Under the pieces are notes generated by a model. That model saw only the letters and a program-made list of their open reading frames with translations, was not told the DNA's origin and made no database searches. A program made the translations under genes and the position numbers. A stretch of 64,000 nt of DNA, taken from positions 2,713,867-2,777,866 of the forward strand of contig JAJEKV010000080.1 in NCBI GenBank assembly GCA_021234155.1, given 5' to 3'. This document shows positions 46,026 to 57,669 of this stretch, in pieces (position 1 is the first letter of the stretch; every line of letters begins with the position of its first letter). Source of the DNA: Isoetes taiwanensis (lineage: Eukaryota > Streptophyta > Lycopodiopsida > Isoetales > Isoetaceae).

Positions 46026-49000
46026 GGGTCATTTCCCACTTTCCTTGTTAGGTTAGGTTAAATAGGCTAATTAATTGAACTTGCTTTCACAATCATTTCT
46101 TAGGTTATCACTAGTTAAGCCAACTTTGGGTTAATTTTTAACTGCGACTAACTTAACAAGATTGACTTTCCCAGTGGAGATGGTTATGTTAAAATTTTAA
46201 CCGGCCCTTTTTTTTTTAAATTAAATTAAGGGAAAAGTTAATGGACCTATAATAGGTCCACTTAACTTTTTTTATTTTGGTTAATTATTAACTTAATGGT
46301 ATAATGAGAAAAGGAAGAATGAATGAAACGGTTAGGTTAAAGAAGAGAACGATTTTGTGAGAAAAAAAATGGGGACGGAAGAAAAAAAATGATCGAGGTC
46401 GAGGAGCTCGTGGGCGTTTCGGCCGGCGAGAAGCCGTAATTCATCAAAAGCAAATAGTGATAGCTTTACATTTTGCCTGATGCAATTGAATTTGTTATCA
46501 TTTTATATGAGTCCTTGTTTCTTCATCCAATCGTATTTGCTACCATTCATATCGTTTTGCATCAGTCTTCAAACTGCTCTCCATTTCATAGGTTGTGCAA
46601 ATTGAATCGGAATCCTCTGAGCAAGAGCAATTTGGCGTGCATAAAGAGCAAGAAAAATTGATCTACATGAAACAACGTATTTCATTTTTATTCTTAATTA
46701 TTTGATGTATAGATCTCTATTCTAGTTGTAGTATTGATAGAGAAGTTTTAACCAACAGCAAGCTATTGGTGAAGAGCAAGAAGTTGAATTTGAGATTGAT
46801 GTGGCTGGTCCATCCTCGAGTGCAAAGCGAAAACGATCAAGATGGGGACTTGTCTTAGATTTGTATATTTACAGATGGGGACTTGTCTTAGACTCAGGTT
46901 TAATTCAGATCCATTTAATCTTTGCTTCTTTTTCTGATATCTGTAGCATAAACAAATGTTAAGATTTGTCTGTTCTGCACCTACAAATGCAGTGGCTTTT
47001 GGTTTATTATATTTGCATGTAATATATTAGATGTAGATGGCAGATTACAGACTCGTTTCCTTCTGACATTATACAGCCTTTATATAGAAGCTCCATACCT
47101 CATACTTGTTCAAGTAATAAAGGAATAAGAAGATGGTCACTGCATTGGAATTTACATCTCTGAATTTACATTGTTATGGGATCACACACATTACTGTGAA
47201 TCAGGTCTAGAACTTCTACTAGATTTGCTTCTCGGGCTTGCAGGCTCACAATCAAGTTTTGCAGACTTGATTGGATGCATATGAATTTCCACTTACTCTT
47301 TTATCTTTGATATCACACATTATATGGGAAGGAAACCTGCCTTTTCTCTGAATTTGCATGTAGAAGTCTGACTCAAACCAGCAAATGGCTAACAGTTGTA
47401 GAAATCTGAAAAGATACAATATCAAAGTTCATGCATTGAAGTCCCTTGGCGCATGATATGCTCTTTGTGAGGAATAATCTGCAAGTATGTGTTGAGATCA
47501 GACACTTAAGCAGCAAAATGGCTAGTTCAACAAGGCCCATGGAATTTAAAATCATCCATAAGCACTTCTTGCTCAAAATGGCCCTTTTTCCCACTGAGTC
47601 ATTTCAAATTCTTTTGTTCTTGTTGTTAGATGAGTACCTGGATAAGGATCAACTGTCGTAAATGTTTTAAATATATATGTACTGGATAGGGATACATACT
47701 GCAGTAAAGGATATTGCAGTTTTAAATGTGCATGGTTTGTTGGATCAACTGTCGTAAATGTTTACGATATGTTAGCTGATAAATATCCTTTATTTTTGCA
47801 GATACTAGGTATATCTACAACTGTTATGGTCACAAGTGTTATGATCTACAACTGAGTATATCTACAACTGAGTATATCTGAGATTTGCAACTGTTTCTGA
47901 GGTTTACAACTGTTTCTGAGATTTACAACTGTGCATGGGTTATGAGGTCGTTTTTAGAGAGCCAAATGGGCAAAAGAAAATACGGATCTTAAATACTGGT
48001 AAAATCGGTAATTTCAAAAAACGTCTGCAACTATTGTGGAAATCGATCCTGTAAGAGAAATGACTACTTTAGATTAACTATTGCATTGTGCTATCAAATC
48101 CGGCAGCTCCAGGTAAAGGCTTCATTCATGCAGATAGATTTTGCGGAGTTTTGATGCCGATTTGCCCTACGGAAGCTCGGTCAATGCATATATACAATAA
48201 TCTTTGACGTTATTTGCTACAGTAGCAATTGCGACCATGGCATTGCTACAGTATTAATTGCGACCATGGCAATTGCGACCATGGCATTGCTACAGTATTA
48301 TTGCATTGCTAACTACTGGTTAGACATGAAAACTTGATACCACTAACTACTTTCGGACATGGTAACTACTGGTAACTACAGTATTATTAATGCAACTTCA
48401 AGTAGTAACCATGGCATTGAAAGTTAGTATTAAGATGTTTTCTCAAGTAGCTTAGACACAATCATGGTTGCAATGTGTTTGCAGGTGAAATAGGACCATG
48501 GCATGAAACGTAGAGTGCATTAAACCATGAAGATGATCTTAAGAAATTAAGATGCACTTAAGATAATTAAGAGTTCATAAGGTGAAGATAAAGATAATTC
48601 TTAAGATAAAGAGTGCAGGAAGATAAAACCATGAAGATGAAACGTAGAGTGCATGCGACCATATGAAATACAATGAATGCCGATGAAAACCTAGACCTTC
48701 GATGTGCAAAGTCCAAAACAAGTTAAGATATAATAAAACAAGTCCAAAATAAGAACAAGCCCAAGCTTTGCATCGATTACAGTCATGGAGTCATTAATTG
48801 TTTAAATTAAATCGCCTATGATTTAGATCAATGGTCCGCCTTCGCATTAAAACACATTTGTTAATTAAATTTCCGCAATTTTCAAGCCTCCACATCCTTA
48901 ACAATTGTCTATGTTAACTATCAACAAAACATTAACTATCTTTAACCCAATATAACTTCTTAACTATCTTTAACTTAACATAACCGCTAACCGGCAAGTA

Positions 49001-49248
49001 GAAACAAACATAGTTAAAGCTAACTTAACGTGAGCCCCTTTAAGTGCTAGTGTGGATCACCAACCTAACCTTTAACTTAATTTTTTTAAACTAACTTAAT
49101 GGGCATGATGGGAACACAAATTTCATGTTTCATTAAGTTAGCTCTAATTTAACCACCTCAATGGGAAACCATAATTTTTTCTTAGTTAGGTTAAGAGATA
49201 ACCAAACAGTTAACCTAACTTAACTTAATGGCGAGTGGGAAATGGCCC
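46026..49248. mobile_element. 3.2-kb DNA transposon candidate with terminal inverted repeats
   Basis: The left end GGGTCATTTCCCACT (46026) pairs with the complement of the right end AGTGGGAAATGGCCC (ending 49248). The similarity continues inward through TTAGGTTAGGTTAA-like subterminal motifs that recur for about 200 bp at both ends. Inside are short repeats (GATGGGGACTTGTCTTAGA twice near 46840-46890; CTACAACTG-type units at 47815-47935; ACCATGGCATTGCTACAGTA at 48210-48300). The only protein-like hint is GPSSSAKRKRSRWG near 46810-46850. No transposase was found, so it is probably non-autonomous. Flanks are AAA on both sides, and no convincing longer target duplication is visible. PIF/Harbinger or hAT would be the first guesses. 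Confidence 0.65.
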
Positions 49249-49504
49249 AAATACTTTTAGGGGTTTTTCTATTGGCATTTGCTTATGTATATGTACTCAA
49301 AAAAAATAAGCAAGTCTAGACTTAGTCGCATGAAAAATATACTAAGGGGTATCAAATAAGTATTTGGAAATGTGAATATGTGAGACATATAAAATTTTAC
49401 TACTTTCTCTATAGAAATATTTTATGGGATATACATGCAAAGGGATGGATAGAAATATGAAAAGGCATTTTTTGTTATAAAAGTGGTAAATAAAGGGTTT
49501 TTAC
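49249..49504. other. AT-rich flank, unassigned
   Basis: Sequence between the inverted-repeat element and the readable part of the minus-strand L1. Nothing is recognised. Confidence 0.4.
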
Positions 49505-51120
49505 CTGATCCCATCTTGGCATATCCAACATACATATAGGTGAATCCCTTGGGAGCCCTAACAAATGCCATGTCCTACCTGAAAAAATGTCGATGGTTCT
49601 CCTAGAAAGAGAATTGTAGAATTTTCATAATAATGAAGTTTCATGACGTTTGCTGCAAACCGGATATCAAAACCAAGACACACGAGATACTTCTCTAGAA
49701 AAATCCAGTTAATATTGTCATAGAGTTCACAAATCTAGGTTAAAATATACGAGGGGATAACCATGCATTCTAACCTAAAAAAGACCCTCATATGCTACTG
49801 CCACATTACTCAAAAATAACGGTGAGGCAAAAAACCTGACTGTCTGGAGAAGATAGAATCAGCAAGCACATCACGAAGCTTCTGAGCAAATGCAGCAAAA
49901 ATCTTGTACACTAAGGACAACAAAGTAATGGGATGCCAATCTGAAATAAAGTACGGGTCCTTACATTTTGAAACAAGGAAAATACGACTAGTATTGAGAA
50001 TATTGTCCAGATACCGCTACCCTTTAAAATCTTGGAAAGATCATACACATCTGCACCAAGCCAGTCCTAATAATCCTGGAAAACTTCCACTAGAATACCA
50101 TCAAGTCCAGGATGCTTGCCCCTCTTGAGAAGAAAAGTGGCCCCAGCCAAATCGTTCTAACTGATCTCAGCCATTCAAATGGCCCTTTGCTCATCAAATA
50201 CTATAAGATGAGCCTTAACAAACAGAGTCACTTGAAACCCTGACTGAATTGGAAATGACATGCAGTGGAAAAAGCAGCGAAATGATTGTGCAAAAAGCTT
50301 CTAAGCTCAGTTGGGTCAAAAGGAACGAGATTGTCCTGAATCTGAAGAGACTGGAATGATGTAGCTAGCTTTTTTGTTTTGGCAACTCTAAAAAAAAACT
50401 ATGCCCCTCCTTAAATCATTGCAATCCAGCTTTGATGTGATCAACGTGCACCTGTTTAGATTCCAACTGCCGAATGCTACACAAAATTTGCTCATCCATA
50501 TGGCCATCTGATGGGACAATAGGCTTGCATGCTTTACAAAAGGCCCTGATTAGTAAAGGACTTTATGGCAACAAGTGCATCAACAATACTTGCCATGCCT
50601 CTGTGCCGATAGAAAGCAGTGAATCACACATGTCTACCTCCCCGCTAAAAATTCCTCATTCTGGTATTCAATTTCAAATACATCTTAGATGCAAAACACG
50701 TAGCAGCTTGAGAACAAGAAAAATATTGTGGATTGTGGCCAGAAATAGCAGTATTCAACATGCTCTTACGATGGAAAGCAGGCAACAAAATTGCTACCAA
50801 CACAGTATAGTAGCCTCTATCATGTCTTGCATATGCTCTACCACATCCGAACCAATTAGTACACCAAGTAAAACCTGGGGGGCCGTCAATTTCTATGAAG
50901 CCATAGTCATGCATTAAGCGATGCCATTGCTCTCATTCAAAATCATGTACTATCTCTGGACCTCTTCCACATCTATCCTGCTTGAGCTCAACCATATTGA
51001 AAGCACCCACTATGATGACCCACGTGACAGGGGTGCCCAACATCAATGCTATAAGAGAATGCCTGCTAGATGTCAGGAAAATCTTCAAGCGCTCCAAAGT
51101 AGGTTTATAAGTGCATAGTG
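49505..51120 (-). mobile_element. Plant-type L1, 5' part (minus strand): endonuclease and start of reverse transcriptase
   Basis: Minus-strand reading begins 5'-truncated near 51120. It shows the endonuclease motif VIIVGAFNMVELKQDRCGRG (51020-50960; GDFN changed to GAFN) and PPGFTW...GRAYARHDRGY (50840-50800). The reverse transcriptase start follows: WHPITLLSLVYKIFAAF (about 49925-49880) and FVNSYDNINWIFLEKYL (near 49730). The frame is interrupted repeatedly. The missing reverse transcriptase core lies at 40.9-46.0 kb, so this and the 3' part were probably one element split by later insertions. Confidence 0.75.
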
Positions 51121-51640
51121 ACGAATATAATGATGAATAGATTGATATATAGCCTGAGAATCCTAATGAGTAGCTTGGTGCGAAGCCTTTTGACGATTCA
51201 TCTGACGAAAAGATCGACACAAAGCTTGACAATTATGCTGATTAAATATTCGACGATCAATTTGGTTTAGAATTTGGCGTAAAATCCTGATGATTAAGTT
51301 GACTATTATGCTGACAATTATCCTGAATATTAAACGTCAAAATATTAGTCATCATATTCGTCAGGTTATATGTTAGTCTATTCATCATACTATCCTTTTG
51401 ATAAATTACTCACTTAAAGCATTCATTATGTATCACTAATTCTAGGATTAGTTTAGTTTTTTTGAAGTTCTTTTATGGTTTTCTTGAATCATTTTCTAGA
51501 ATTCGAAGCTTCGCTTATATGTTATATTTGAATCATTAGCACTTTAATGACATGCATGCATGAAATACAATAGCTTGTACGTCACGGAACTAATGAGACG
51601 CACACAACATCACACATTTCCCCTTTTGAGGCTTTTACAC
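51121..51640. other. Gene-free stretch
   Basis: AT-rich, with degenerate GAC/GAT-rich units (GACAATTATGCTGA-like) at 51180-51330 that read as acidic residues in one frame but are full of stops. No gene is supported. Confidence 0.4.
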
Positions 51641-51649
51641 TAAATCCTT

Positions 51650-52010
51650 AGTAAGTACACTGCTTAGCATTGGGGAGTGTGTTGACAATCTATCATCATA
51701 TCTATCGCTAGTTTTGGGAATAAGCAATAAGTGGCAATATCTTGGTTATTGAATCTAGTGATTAGACATGGCATCTCCAACAAAAAGTGCACTTTTCTAG
51801 GGTAAGCTATTGGTTATTGAATCTATGATTAGACATTGCACTTCAAACAAAGTGCACTTCAAACAAAAATCCGTGGTGAGTTTCGGGAATCAGCAATAAG
51901 CAAGGGGTAAGTTCTTGGTTATATTGAATCTACTAGACATTGCACTTCAATCAAAATTCCAGGGTAAGTTCTGAGATTTAGCAATAAGCGCAATAAGGGA
52001 CAATATCTTA
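51650..52010. repeat. Degenerate tandem array
   Basis: Three variants of TTGGTTATTGAATCTA...TAGACATTGCACTTCAA occur near 51741, 51808 and 51910. They are interleaved with GGGTAAG and AGCAATAAG blocks. A related GCATTGGGGAGTG start at 51669 reappears near 52408. Unit length is uneven (70-100 bp). Confidence 0.7.
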
Positions 52011-52537
52011 TAAAACCAATGTTTTTGTGATACTTTGAACCTATGCACTCTTTAATACCATTCTATATTACATCATATAAGTTTCTGAGTCCTTCATAAG
52101 TACACTTCATTCAAAATGCTATCTACTATTCAAAATACTGTTCATTATGAATATATGAAAAAAGGTATACTTCAATGGTACAATATTTTGGAGCATACTA
52201 TGAATATGAAAAGCATAGTTCAAGGGTATAAGTGTCTACGTTATTCATATGCTTGAGCTCAACTTGTAAAATCCTATTCATTTGATACACCATCATCCAA
52301 GAAGTCATGTCGAATGTCCCCATTCATCACCACCTAGTTGTAGAAGCACCCTGCGTCACATAATTATTGGCGTTTCAATCTCAATGTCGACATAATCTTC
52401 ATGCACCATTGGGGAGTGCATCGGCAATCTCAATTCATCATTGCTTATTCCTTCTTTGTCTTCAAATTCTTCTACAATTTGTGGCACAATGAGTTCCAAT
52501 TGTCGCTCTACGTCCTCTAGATCTACCTCTTCCTCAT

Positions 52538-52742
52538 GCGCTTTAGGGATCGTCGTTTTTCAACGACGGCACGACGTCATTAAACGACTTATTAATTTCG
52601 CCGAGTATAACGACATTGAGACATCGTTAGATGACATCACGACGTCGTTCAACGTCGTTGCGATAACGATGCGGATTATCGACATCTAGACGTCGTTAAA
52701 GGACGTCTAGATGCCGTTGAACAACGATCATCCCTTGTAGTG
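52538..52742. mobile_element. Non-autonomous CACTA-like element
   Basis: The right end reads CACTACAAGGGATGATCGTT on the minus strand (ending at 52742), a typical CACTA terminus. The left end GCGCTTTAGGGATCGTCG (52538) is its inverted, decayed partner. The 205-bp interior is dense in ACGTC/GACGT and AACGACG subterminal-type repeats in both orientations. Possible 3-bp flanks are CAT and AAT. No coding capacity. The interior is CpG-rich against an AT-rich background. Confidence 0.7.
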
Positions 52743-52755
52743 AATATGTAGCACA

Positions 52756-52865
52756 ATAACAGGGGGTTACTTTTAGATTTTTATACGCTTTTTCACATGG
52801 TTTTTCTATGATTTCGTTGTTGTATTCGTTGAGGTGTACTAAATAGTATTTCTAGAGTGCACCCT
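52756..52865 (+). repeat. Dispersed repeat B, copy 2
   Basis: Aligns with 14243-14352. The motif ATGTAGCA-AATAACA precedes it and recurs without the G run at 53640-53655. Confidence 0.7.
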
Positions 52866-52944
52866 TTATGGGCCGTTGATTTTTGTTGGTTGGAACAATC
52901 CGAGGGTTGTTGTCTTTCTCTGCGCATGTTTTGTGCATGAACAT

Positions 52945-53105
52945 CGCATGTGTATGCATGTGCATGTGCACATGCATGTGCATGTGTGTGCATGTGCATG
53001 TGCATGTGCATGTGCATGTATATGCATGTGCATGTGTATTGTGCATGTGCATGTGCAAGTGCAAGTGCAAGTGCATGTGTGTGCATGTGCATATGCATGT
53101 GTACT
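52945..53105. repeat. (CATGTG)n microsatellite
   Basis: About 160 bp of CATGTG/CATGTGTG units with minor variants such as CAAGTG. Being alternating purine-pyrimidine DNA, it could adopt left-handed form. The open frames through it on both strands (Cys/Met/His/Val repeats) are artefacts of the repeat. Confidence 0.95.
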
Positions 53106-53856
53106 TGCCCGGATTCTTATTCCTTGAGTGGATTTTACTACCACGAGATGGATTTTTGCTCACACTTACAAAGGTATTTGTTTTGTTTTTAATGTTTCTT
53201 CTTTGTTAGCATAATGTTTTTTTTACAAGGTATTGGTTTCTTGATTTCTACAATGTGGTCTTTTAAAACTCCCTTTGTTTCCTTCCTAAGATTTCTTTGC
53301 AGATTCAAAAGAGTTTAGAGTTTAGGCCCCTCCACGCTTTGCTTCCAACTCTTGGATATTCCTCGGGTGCCGAATTGTTCATAGCAAATTTTTAGCTTCA
53401 ATCAACAAACGGTTCTTATGCACACAACAGCGGATTATTCCACCCTTTTCCATGTCACGCTAGTCGGTCAAACAAAGGCCACAAGAATCCATTTATATTG
53501 TAGGTTTGGAACTTTAATCGAACCATAAGGTGAATCATGCATTACCTTTTAAGCTAGAGATGGAGCATCCAAAATCATATGGATTGATAAACAATGGTGT
53601 CATTGTGAAAGAGAAATAGTCTGTAGCGGAAGTAACAATATGTAGCATAATAACATTTCTTTGTATTGCAAACTTTATAACTTCTCTAATAATGGGATCA
53701 ATCTTCTATCTTTATGGTAATTTTTACTTATGTTCTATTTGTTTTATTGTGATCAAATTCAAAAGCTACAGATGAAAGCCTCAAATGAATTCTAGTTACG
53801 TGCAAAAATACAATTATGAGGCATCCAACATATAAAAAATTAAATCCCCTAACACA

Positions 53857-54237
53857 TAACAACCAACACATAATAAACATTGACATTAACAACCAACACA
53901 TAACTACCATTGACATTAATTAACACAACCATTGGGTCCAACACATTTAAATTAAAATCCCCTTTAAACCCCTTTGGTTTGGGTGCATATTCACACCTGG
54001 GTGACGAGGGCGTGAGAGCCCTCATAATTGTATTTTTGCACGACGAAATCAACACCATATAGTATTCCGCTTGAAATCTTATAATATTTTGCGAATCTTG
54101 TTATACAGTATAGCAAATTTTGTACTTGCATATCCCACAAACGAGGAACTTTACGTACGGGTTTAGATTAAGGAATAAGGTGAATATGCCTATCCAACAA
54201 CTCTCAAGTTGCTGAGTCACCCCTCGTGTGAATATAT
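53857..54237. mobile_element. Truncated copy of the 16.5-kb foldback element
   Basis: The left arm (CCCTTTAAACCCCTTTGG, GTGCATATTCACAC) and the core (CAACACCATATAGTA, CCACAAACGAGGA, TCCAACA-CTCTC) match 16503-16830. The right arm keeps only GTGTGAATAT before running straight into CACTA transposase sequence. The arm also contains an extra AACAACCAACACATA repetition (53857-53910). Confidence 0.7.
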
Positions 54238-55573
54238 TTGCGGATATTGGTCTTTGGGGATTACAATCCAATCTCTATTTTCTTGTTGACATGAAAAAAA
54301 AACTTGCTCAATTTGACGTAGATACACAAATGGTTCACTGGCATCTACTAAAATATGAGTAGAACCAAAAAAACTAGATGGGTGTGGTTGCACTGTTTGA
54401 TTTCTTCCACGATATAGAGGCTTAAACCACTTGGCCTTCAGTATAGTTTGTCGAAAGGAATGAAAATCTACATCAATGTTATCTGTAATAACCCCAATAT
54501 ATTCAAGTTCTCCATAAATAGAATTAACACCTCTAATGCTTGCTTGGCTTCTTCGTTTAAATTATGCAATTATTCCAGAATCAAAGGTGATGCGCGCTTT
54601 GTCCATGCCATCAATTCGAAAATGTTGACCATAGGCCCACATTGAATTATGGGACCTAGCCTGCAATCAATTAGAATGGCATTGTTGTGAACTTAAGAAT
54701 CTAAATACATTTATAAATAGAAACATACCAATCTATTACAACCAAATGCAACGTTGAGAATCCTCTTGAATTTTTTCTCCATTGTCTTCGGCCTCCATAA
54801 GCTTCTTTGTCAACCACCATTGTTGTGATGTATCAGGTAGGGGCATTAATGCTACTGTACCCTCCTATGAGGTCCTCGATGGTTGTTTGCAGCATATGCT
54901 TTACCACTATCTCTTTGCGCCTTCTCAGTTTTATGCAGATCCACCCATCTAACCATACCATCTGCATTGTTCAAGACAAATTTATTGATGTCGTCAAATA
55001 TCTCTTCACTTAACCTTCGTTGTTTACCCAAACCTTATAAGCTTTCATTTTCTAACCAATCAGGAGGGTCTTTCTTTTGAATCTTTGCTGCATTTGAATC
55101 TATTGATGTGGTAGCATCTGTTAAGAAAAATAATGTCTCTGGAATAAGGTGGCCTTCTGCCATGCACCCCTCAGACCTTGCCATTTGATGCACAAAGCCT
55201 TTCAACACCTTCATATATCTCTCCAAAAAGAACACCCATCTAGAGGCGTTTGGACCCACCAGTAATATTTTGTGTGGAAAATGCACCAACAAATGTACTT
55301 AAAGATCATTCTTCAATATATCTGTTATGAAGTCTATTCTAATCAGCTACATAACTGAAGATATAGGTGTTCTAGTTGGCAGAGTATCTTTGCAATCTCT
55401 ATTTCCATGTTTGGGATATCAGCAACTACAATCTGCTTAGAAGATACCCATTTGCAAAAGCTAGCAAATCTATAGATGACCTTCTGTGAGAAGGAGTGCG
55501 GCAATTCTCTAAGGCACGCGGGAGAATATGCTGCAAGAAGAAGAAACAAATAATAGTTATAACTAATGCACAC
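54238..55573 (-). pseudogene. CACTA-superfamily transposase fragments (DUF4218 and DUF4216 regions)
   Basis: Minus-strand reading. At 55520-55385, SFSQKVIYRFASFCKW and MEIEIAKILCQLEHLYLQL; at about 55290-55110, LVHFPHKILLVGP, SRWVFFLERYMKVLKGFV and ARSEGCMAEGHLI. This order matches the DUF4218 region of CACTA (En/Spm) transposases, in which a W-x-x-P-F-E-R motif is typical. Farther on (about 54540-54260), YGELEYIGVITDNIDVDF, ILKAKWFKPLYRG and EPFVYLRQIEQVFF resemble DUF4216. Stops and frame changes separate the parts and no ends were located. These enzymes cut and join CACTA elements; this copy is dead. Confidence 0.7.
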
Positions 55574-55690
55574 ATGATGCTTATTTATTATTCATTCATA
55601 ACTTCTATACTTCTGAGTACCTACAGAAATTTGTGCCAATTGTGTAATTTTAACTCGGTGAGATTCCCGTCTCTCGTGAAAGCCCTTCTA

Positions 55691-55720
55691 TACTATCTAT
55701 CTATCTATCTATCTATCTAT
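55691..55720. repeat. (CTAT)n microsatellite
   Basis: Seven or so CTAT units. Confidence 0.95.
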
Positions 55721-55774
55721 GGGAAGATCCAAAATCAGTTGGAGTGCATAGAGTTTTAATAGCACTTGGTTACT

Positions 55775-56023
55775 GTGGTATCAGAGCCTGAGTCTGAGCT
55801 AGAGACTGGGATGGAAATGGAGAATGATATAGTTGTTGATCCTTTGATGGGATTGGCAACTTTGGTCCCTGAAGAAGGAGAGAATATTGATTTGGCTGAA
55901 GCAGCTCTTACTGAAGAGGAGGTGCGAAAGTTGGATGAGCTTGCATCTAAGCTCCAACAAGGACATATTGATGGGGATGGGGAGGACCATTTGTACACAA
56001 CACTATTGGGAGTGAGGGCATAG
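55775..56023 (+). pseudogene. Possible LTR-retroelement start: primer-binding site and acidic open frame
   Basis: TGGTATCAGAGCC at 55776-55788 is the initiator tRNA-Met primer-binding motif. Directly after it an open frame of about 80 codons runs to the stop at 56021. It is acidic (ELETGMEMENDIVVDP, LTEEEVRKLDELASKL) and may be the start of a gag gene, or a short exon-like remnant. No LTR boundary could be defined upstream, where a CTAT repeat lies. No pol sequence follows. Confidence 0.35.
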
Positions 56024-56380
56024 TAGGATAAGCGCACCCAATGCATCCTAGCCCCTCAATTGACGTTGCACCTAGGATCATAGTTATTTTCTCCACCTTA
56101 AGAGGTTATATGCTTCTTACTTAATGCATTAATTTACTAGCCATAGCTAAATATATTTAACTGCCTATGATGGGTGCAACAAAGCTATGATACCCAATTA
56201 GTACAATTCTAATCGCAAGGTTTTGTCATCAAGACTATGCAACTACCTATGCTTCTTGTCGTAGGTGTATCTCAAAAGTATAATTCATCTTTATATTCTA
56301 GAGATTCCCCTTTCTTTAGTATTTAAATGTTGAAATACTCGCACCAATTGAGTTCATGCCATCATAACAACTTGGCCGGA
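56024..56380. other. Gene-free spacer
   Basis: Nothing is recognised between the primer-binding site fragment and repeat A copy 2. Confidence 0.4.
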
Positions 56381-56930
56381 CTTATTAGATTACTTCTTTT
56401 TATTCGGTTGGATTATTCCTTGGAGGTACTAGCTTTATACATGGTCAACTCGTAATGTTTCCTTCTTAACAAGGTGATCAAGCTCACCAACTAGTTTCAG
56501 TACATTGGATGTCCGTTAATAATCTATATAATTTTGGTTACTCCTGTACATTTCCTTCCCAACCATTGAGGATTAGCTGAATTCCTGGAATGATACTTTG
56601 AATAAGGCATCTATCTAGAAATGCTTCACGATCCCATCATGGATGCTATCATCCATAAGCTTATCCTACTCGACTATATAACCCTAGCTCCTCGAGTCTT
56701 GAAGCAACAAGGTAACATTCTTTCGAGTTGCTTGAGACTACGGTCTCCTTAAAGGTATGTTCCTTATCGATGTAGAGGTTGGCTTTCTTTACTAAAGCAT
56801 CCCATTACCGATGGTTTTGATGACATAGTTGACGACTTGCAGTCTTCTATGTCCCTTTCCAAAAGCCTGAAGGTCCGTTGAAAAAGATATTTTATGTTGA
56901 ATTCTTTGTTTTGATGGCTAAAGGGTGACT
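56381..56930 (-). repeat. Dispersed repeat A, copy 2 (uninterrupted)
   Basis: Reverse complement of 5921-6093 joined to 6441-6862. It lacks the miniature LTR element. The joint is near 56735-56745, where GTCTCAAGCAACTCG reads through on the minus strand. The chromovirus lies immediately beyond, at 56955. Confidence 0.8.
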
Positions 56931-56954
56931 TTGGATCCGATATTGTCGTGTCAA

Positions 56955-57628
56955 TGTTACGGCTCACTACCGGCTTGGGGGAGTGGTTCAGAATCTCGTA
57001 TCGGGAAATAATAATCACAAGCTAGTTTATTACTTAGAGGTAACTCATATTTAAAAAGTCACTTGGGTCAAGGGTGGCGAATTGAAGTTACAAGGCTATA
57101 AGAACCATTGGAGTTATAAGTAAAAATATAAAATGGCGTATTGATAACGTCGGGTGTGGACCCGATACCAAAATATCCGAAAAACTTCGGATCTCCGAAC
57201 TGCAAGCCGTTAAAGGGCGATCCGGCCAAGAAGAATGGGTTCAATCAAGGATATCTTCGGCCGATTCCTAGCTATTCGTGGTTCTTTGCCTTTAATCAGA
57301 TATTTAGGTTAAGAAAAGGGTGAATCTAAAATTAGGTCGAAGACCTCTATAAAAACAACTGTTGCCTTCAGTCCAGAACAGGGATTACGATTGAGAGAAT
57401 AAGAGTTCTTAAGATCGGATAAGAGTGTTTTCTGCTCGGTAGTCTATAAACCTTAATAGAGTTTAAATCCTTGTTGAAACCCGAATGAAGTGAAGCTATC
57501 AAGATAATGACTTCTTGATTGGTATTCTGAACCCGGTTGGGTGGTTAAATCTCCTAACGATTGGAGAGCGATACTTAATTCATTGAGTTTTGAATTTTTG
57601 AAGTGTTGCTTTATCTTTAGTTGTATCA
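56955..57628 (+). repeat. Left LTR of the chromovirus
   Basis: 674 bp. TATAAAAA at 57348-57355 is the likely LTR promoter. A 180-bp block (57237-57416) is identical to 62929-63108. Differences concentrate in 56960-57005, 57165-57236 and 57510-57530. Confidence 0.95.
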
Positions 57629-57632
57629 ATTT

Positions 57633-57646
57633 TGGTATCGAGCCGA
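57633..57646 (+). other. Chromovirus primer-binding site
   Basis: TGGTATCGAGCCGA begins five bases after the LTR end. It resembles the initiator tRNA-Met site (TGGTATCAGAGC) with a deletion-like difference. Confidence 0.7.
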
Positions 57647-57669
57647 ATCGTTCTTGAACCTTAACAACG

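Noticed and set aside
52793-53209. Cys/Met/His-rich open frames on both strands near 53 kb
   Set aside because: These are direct translations of the CATGTG microsatellite.
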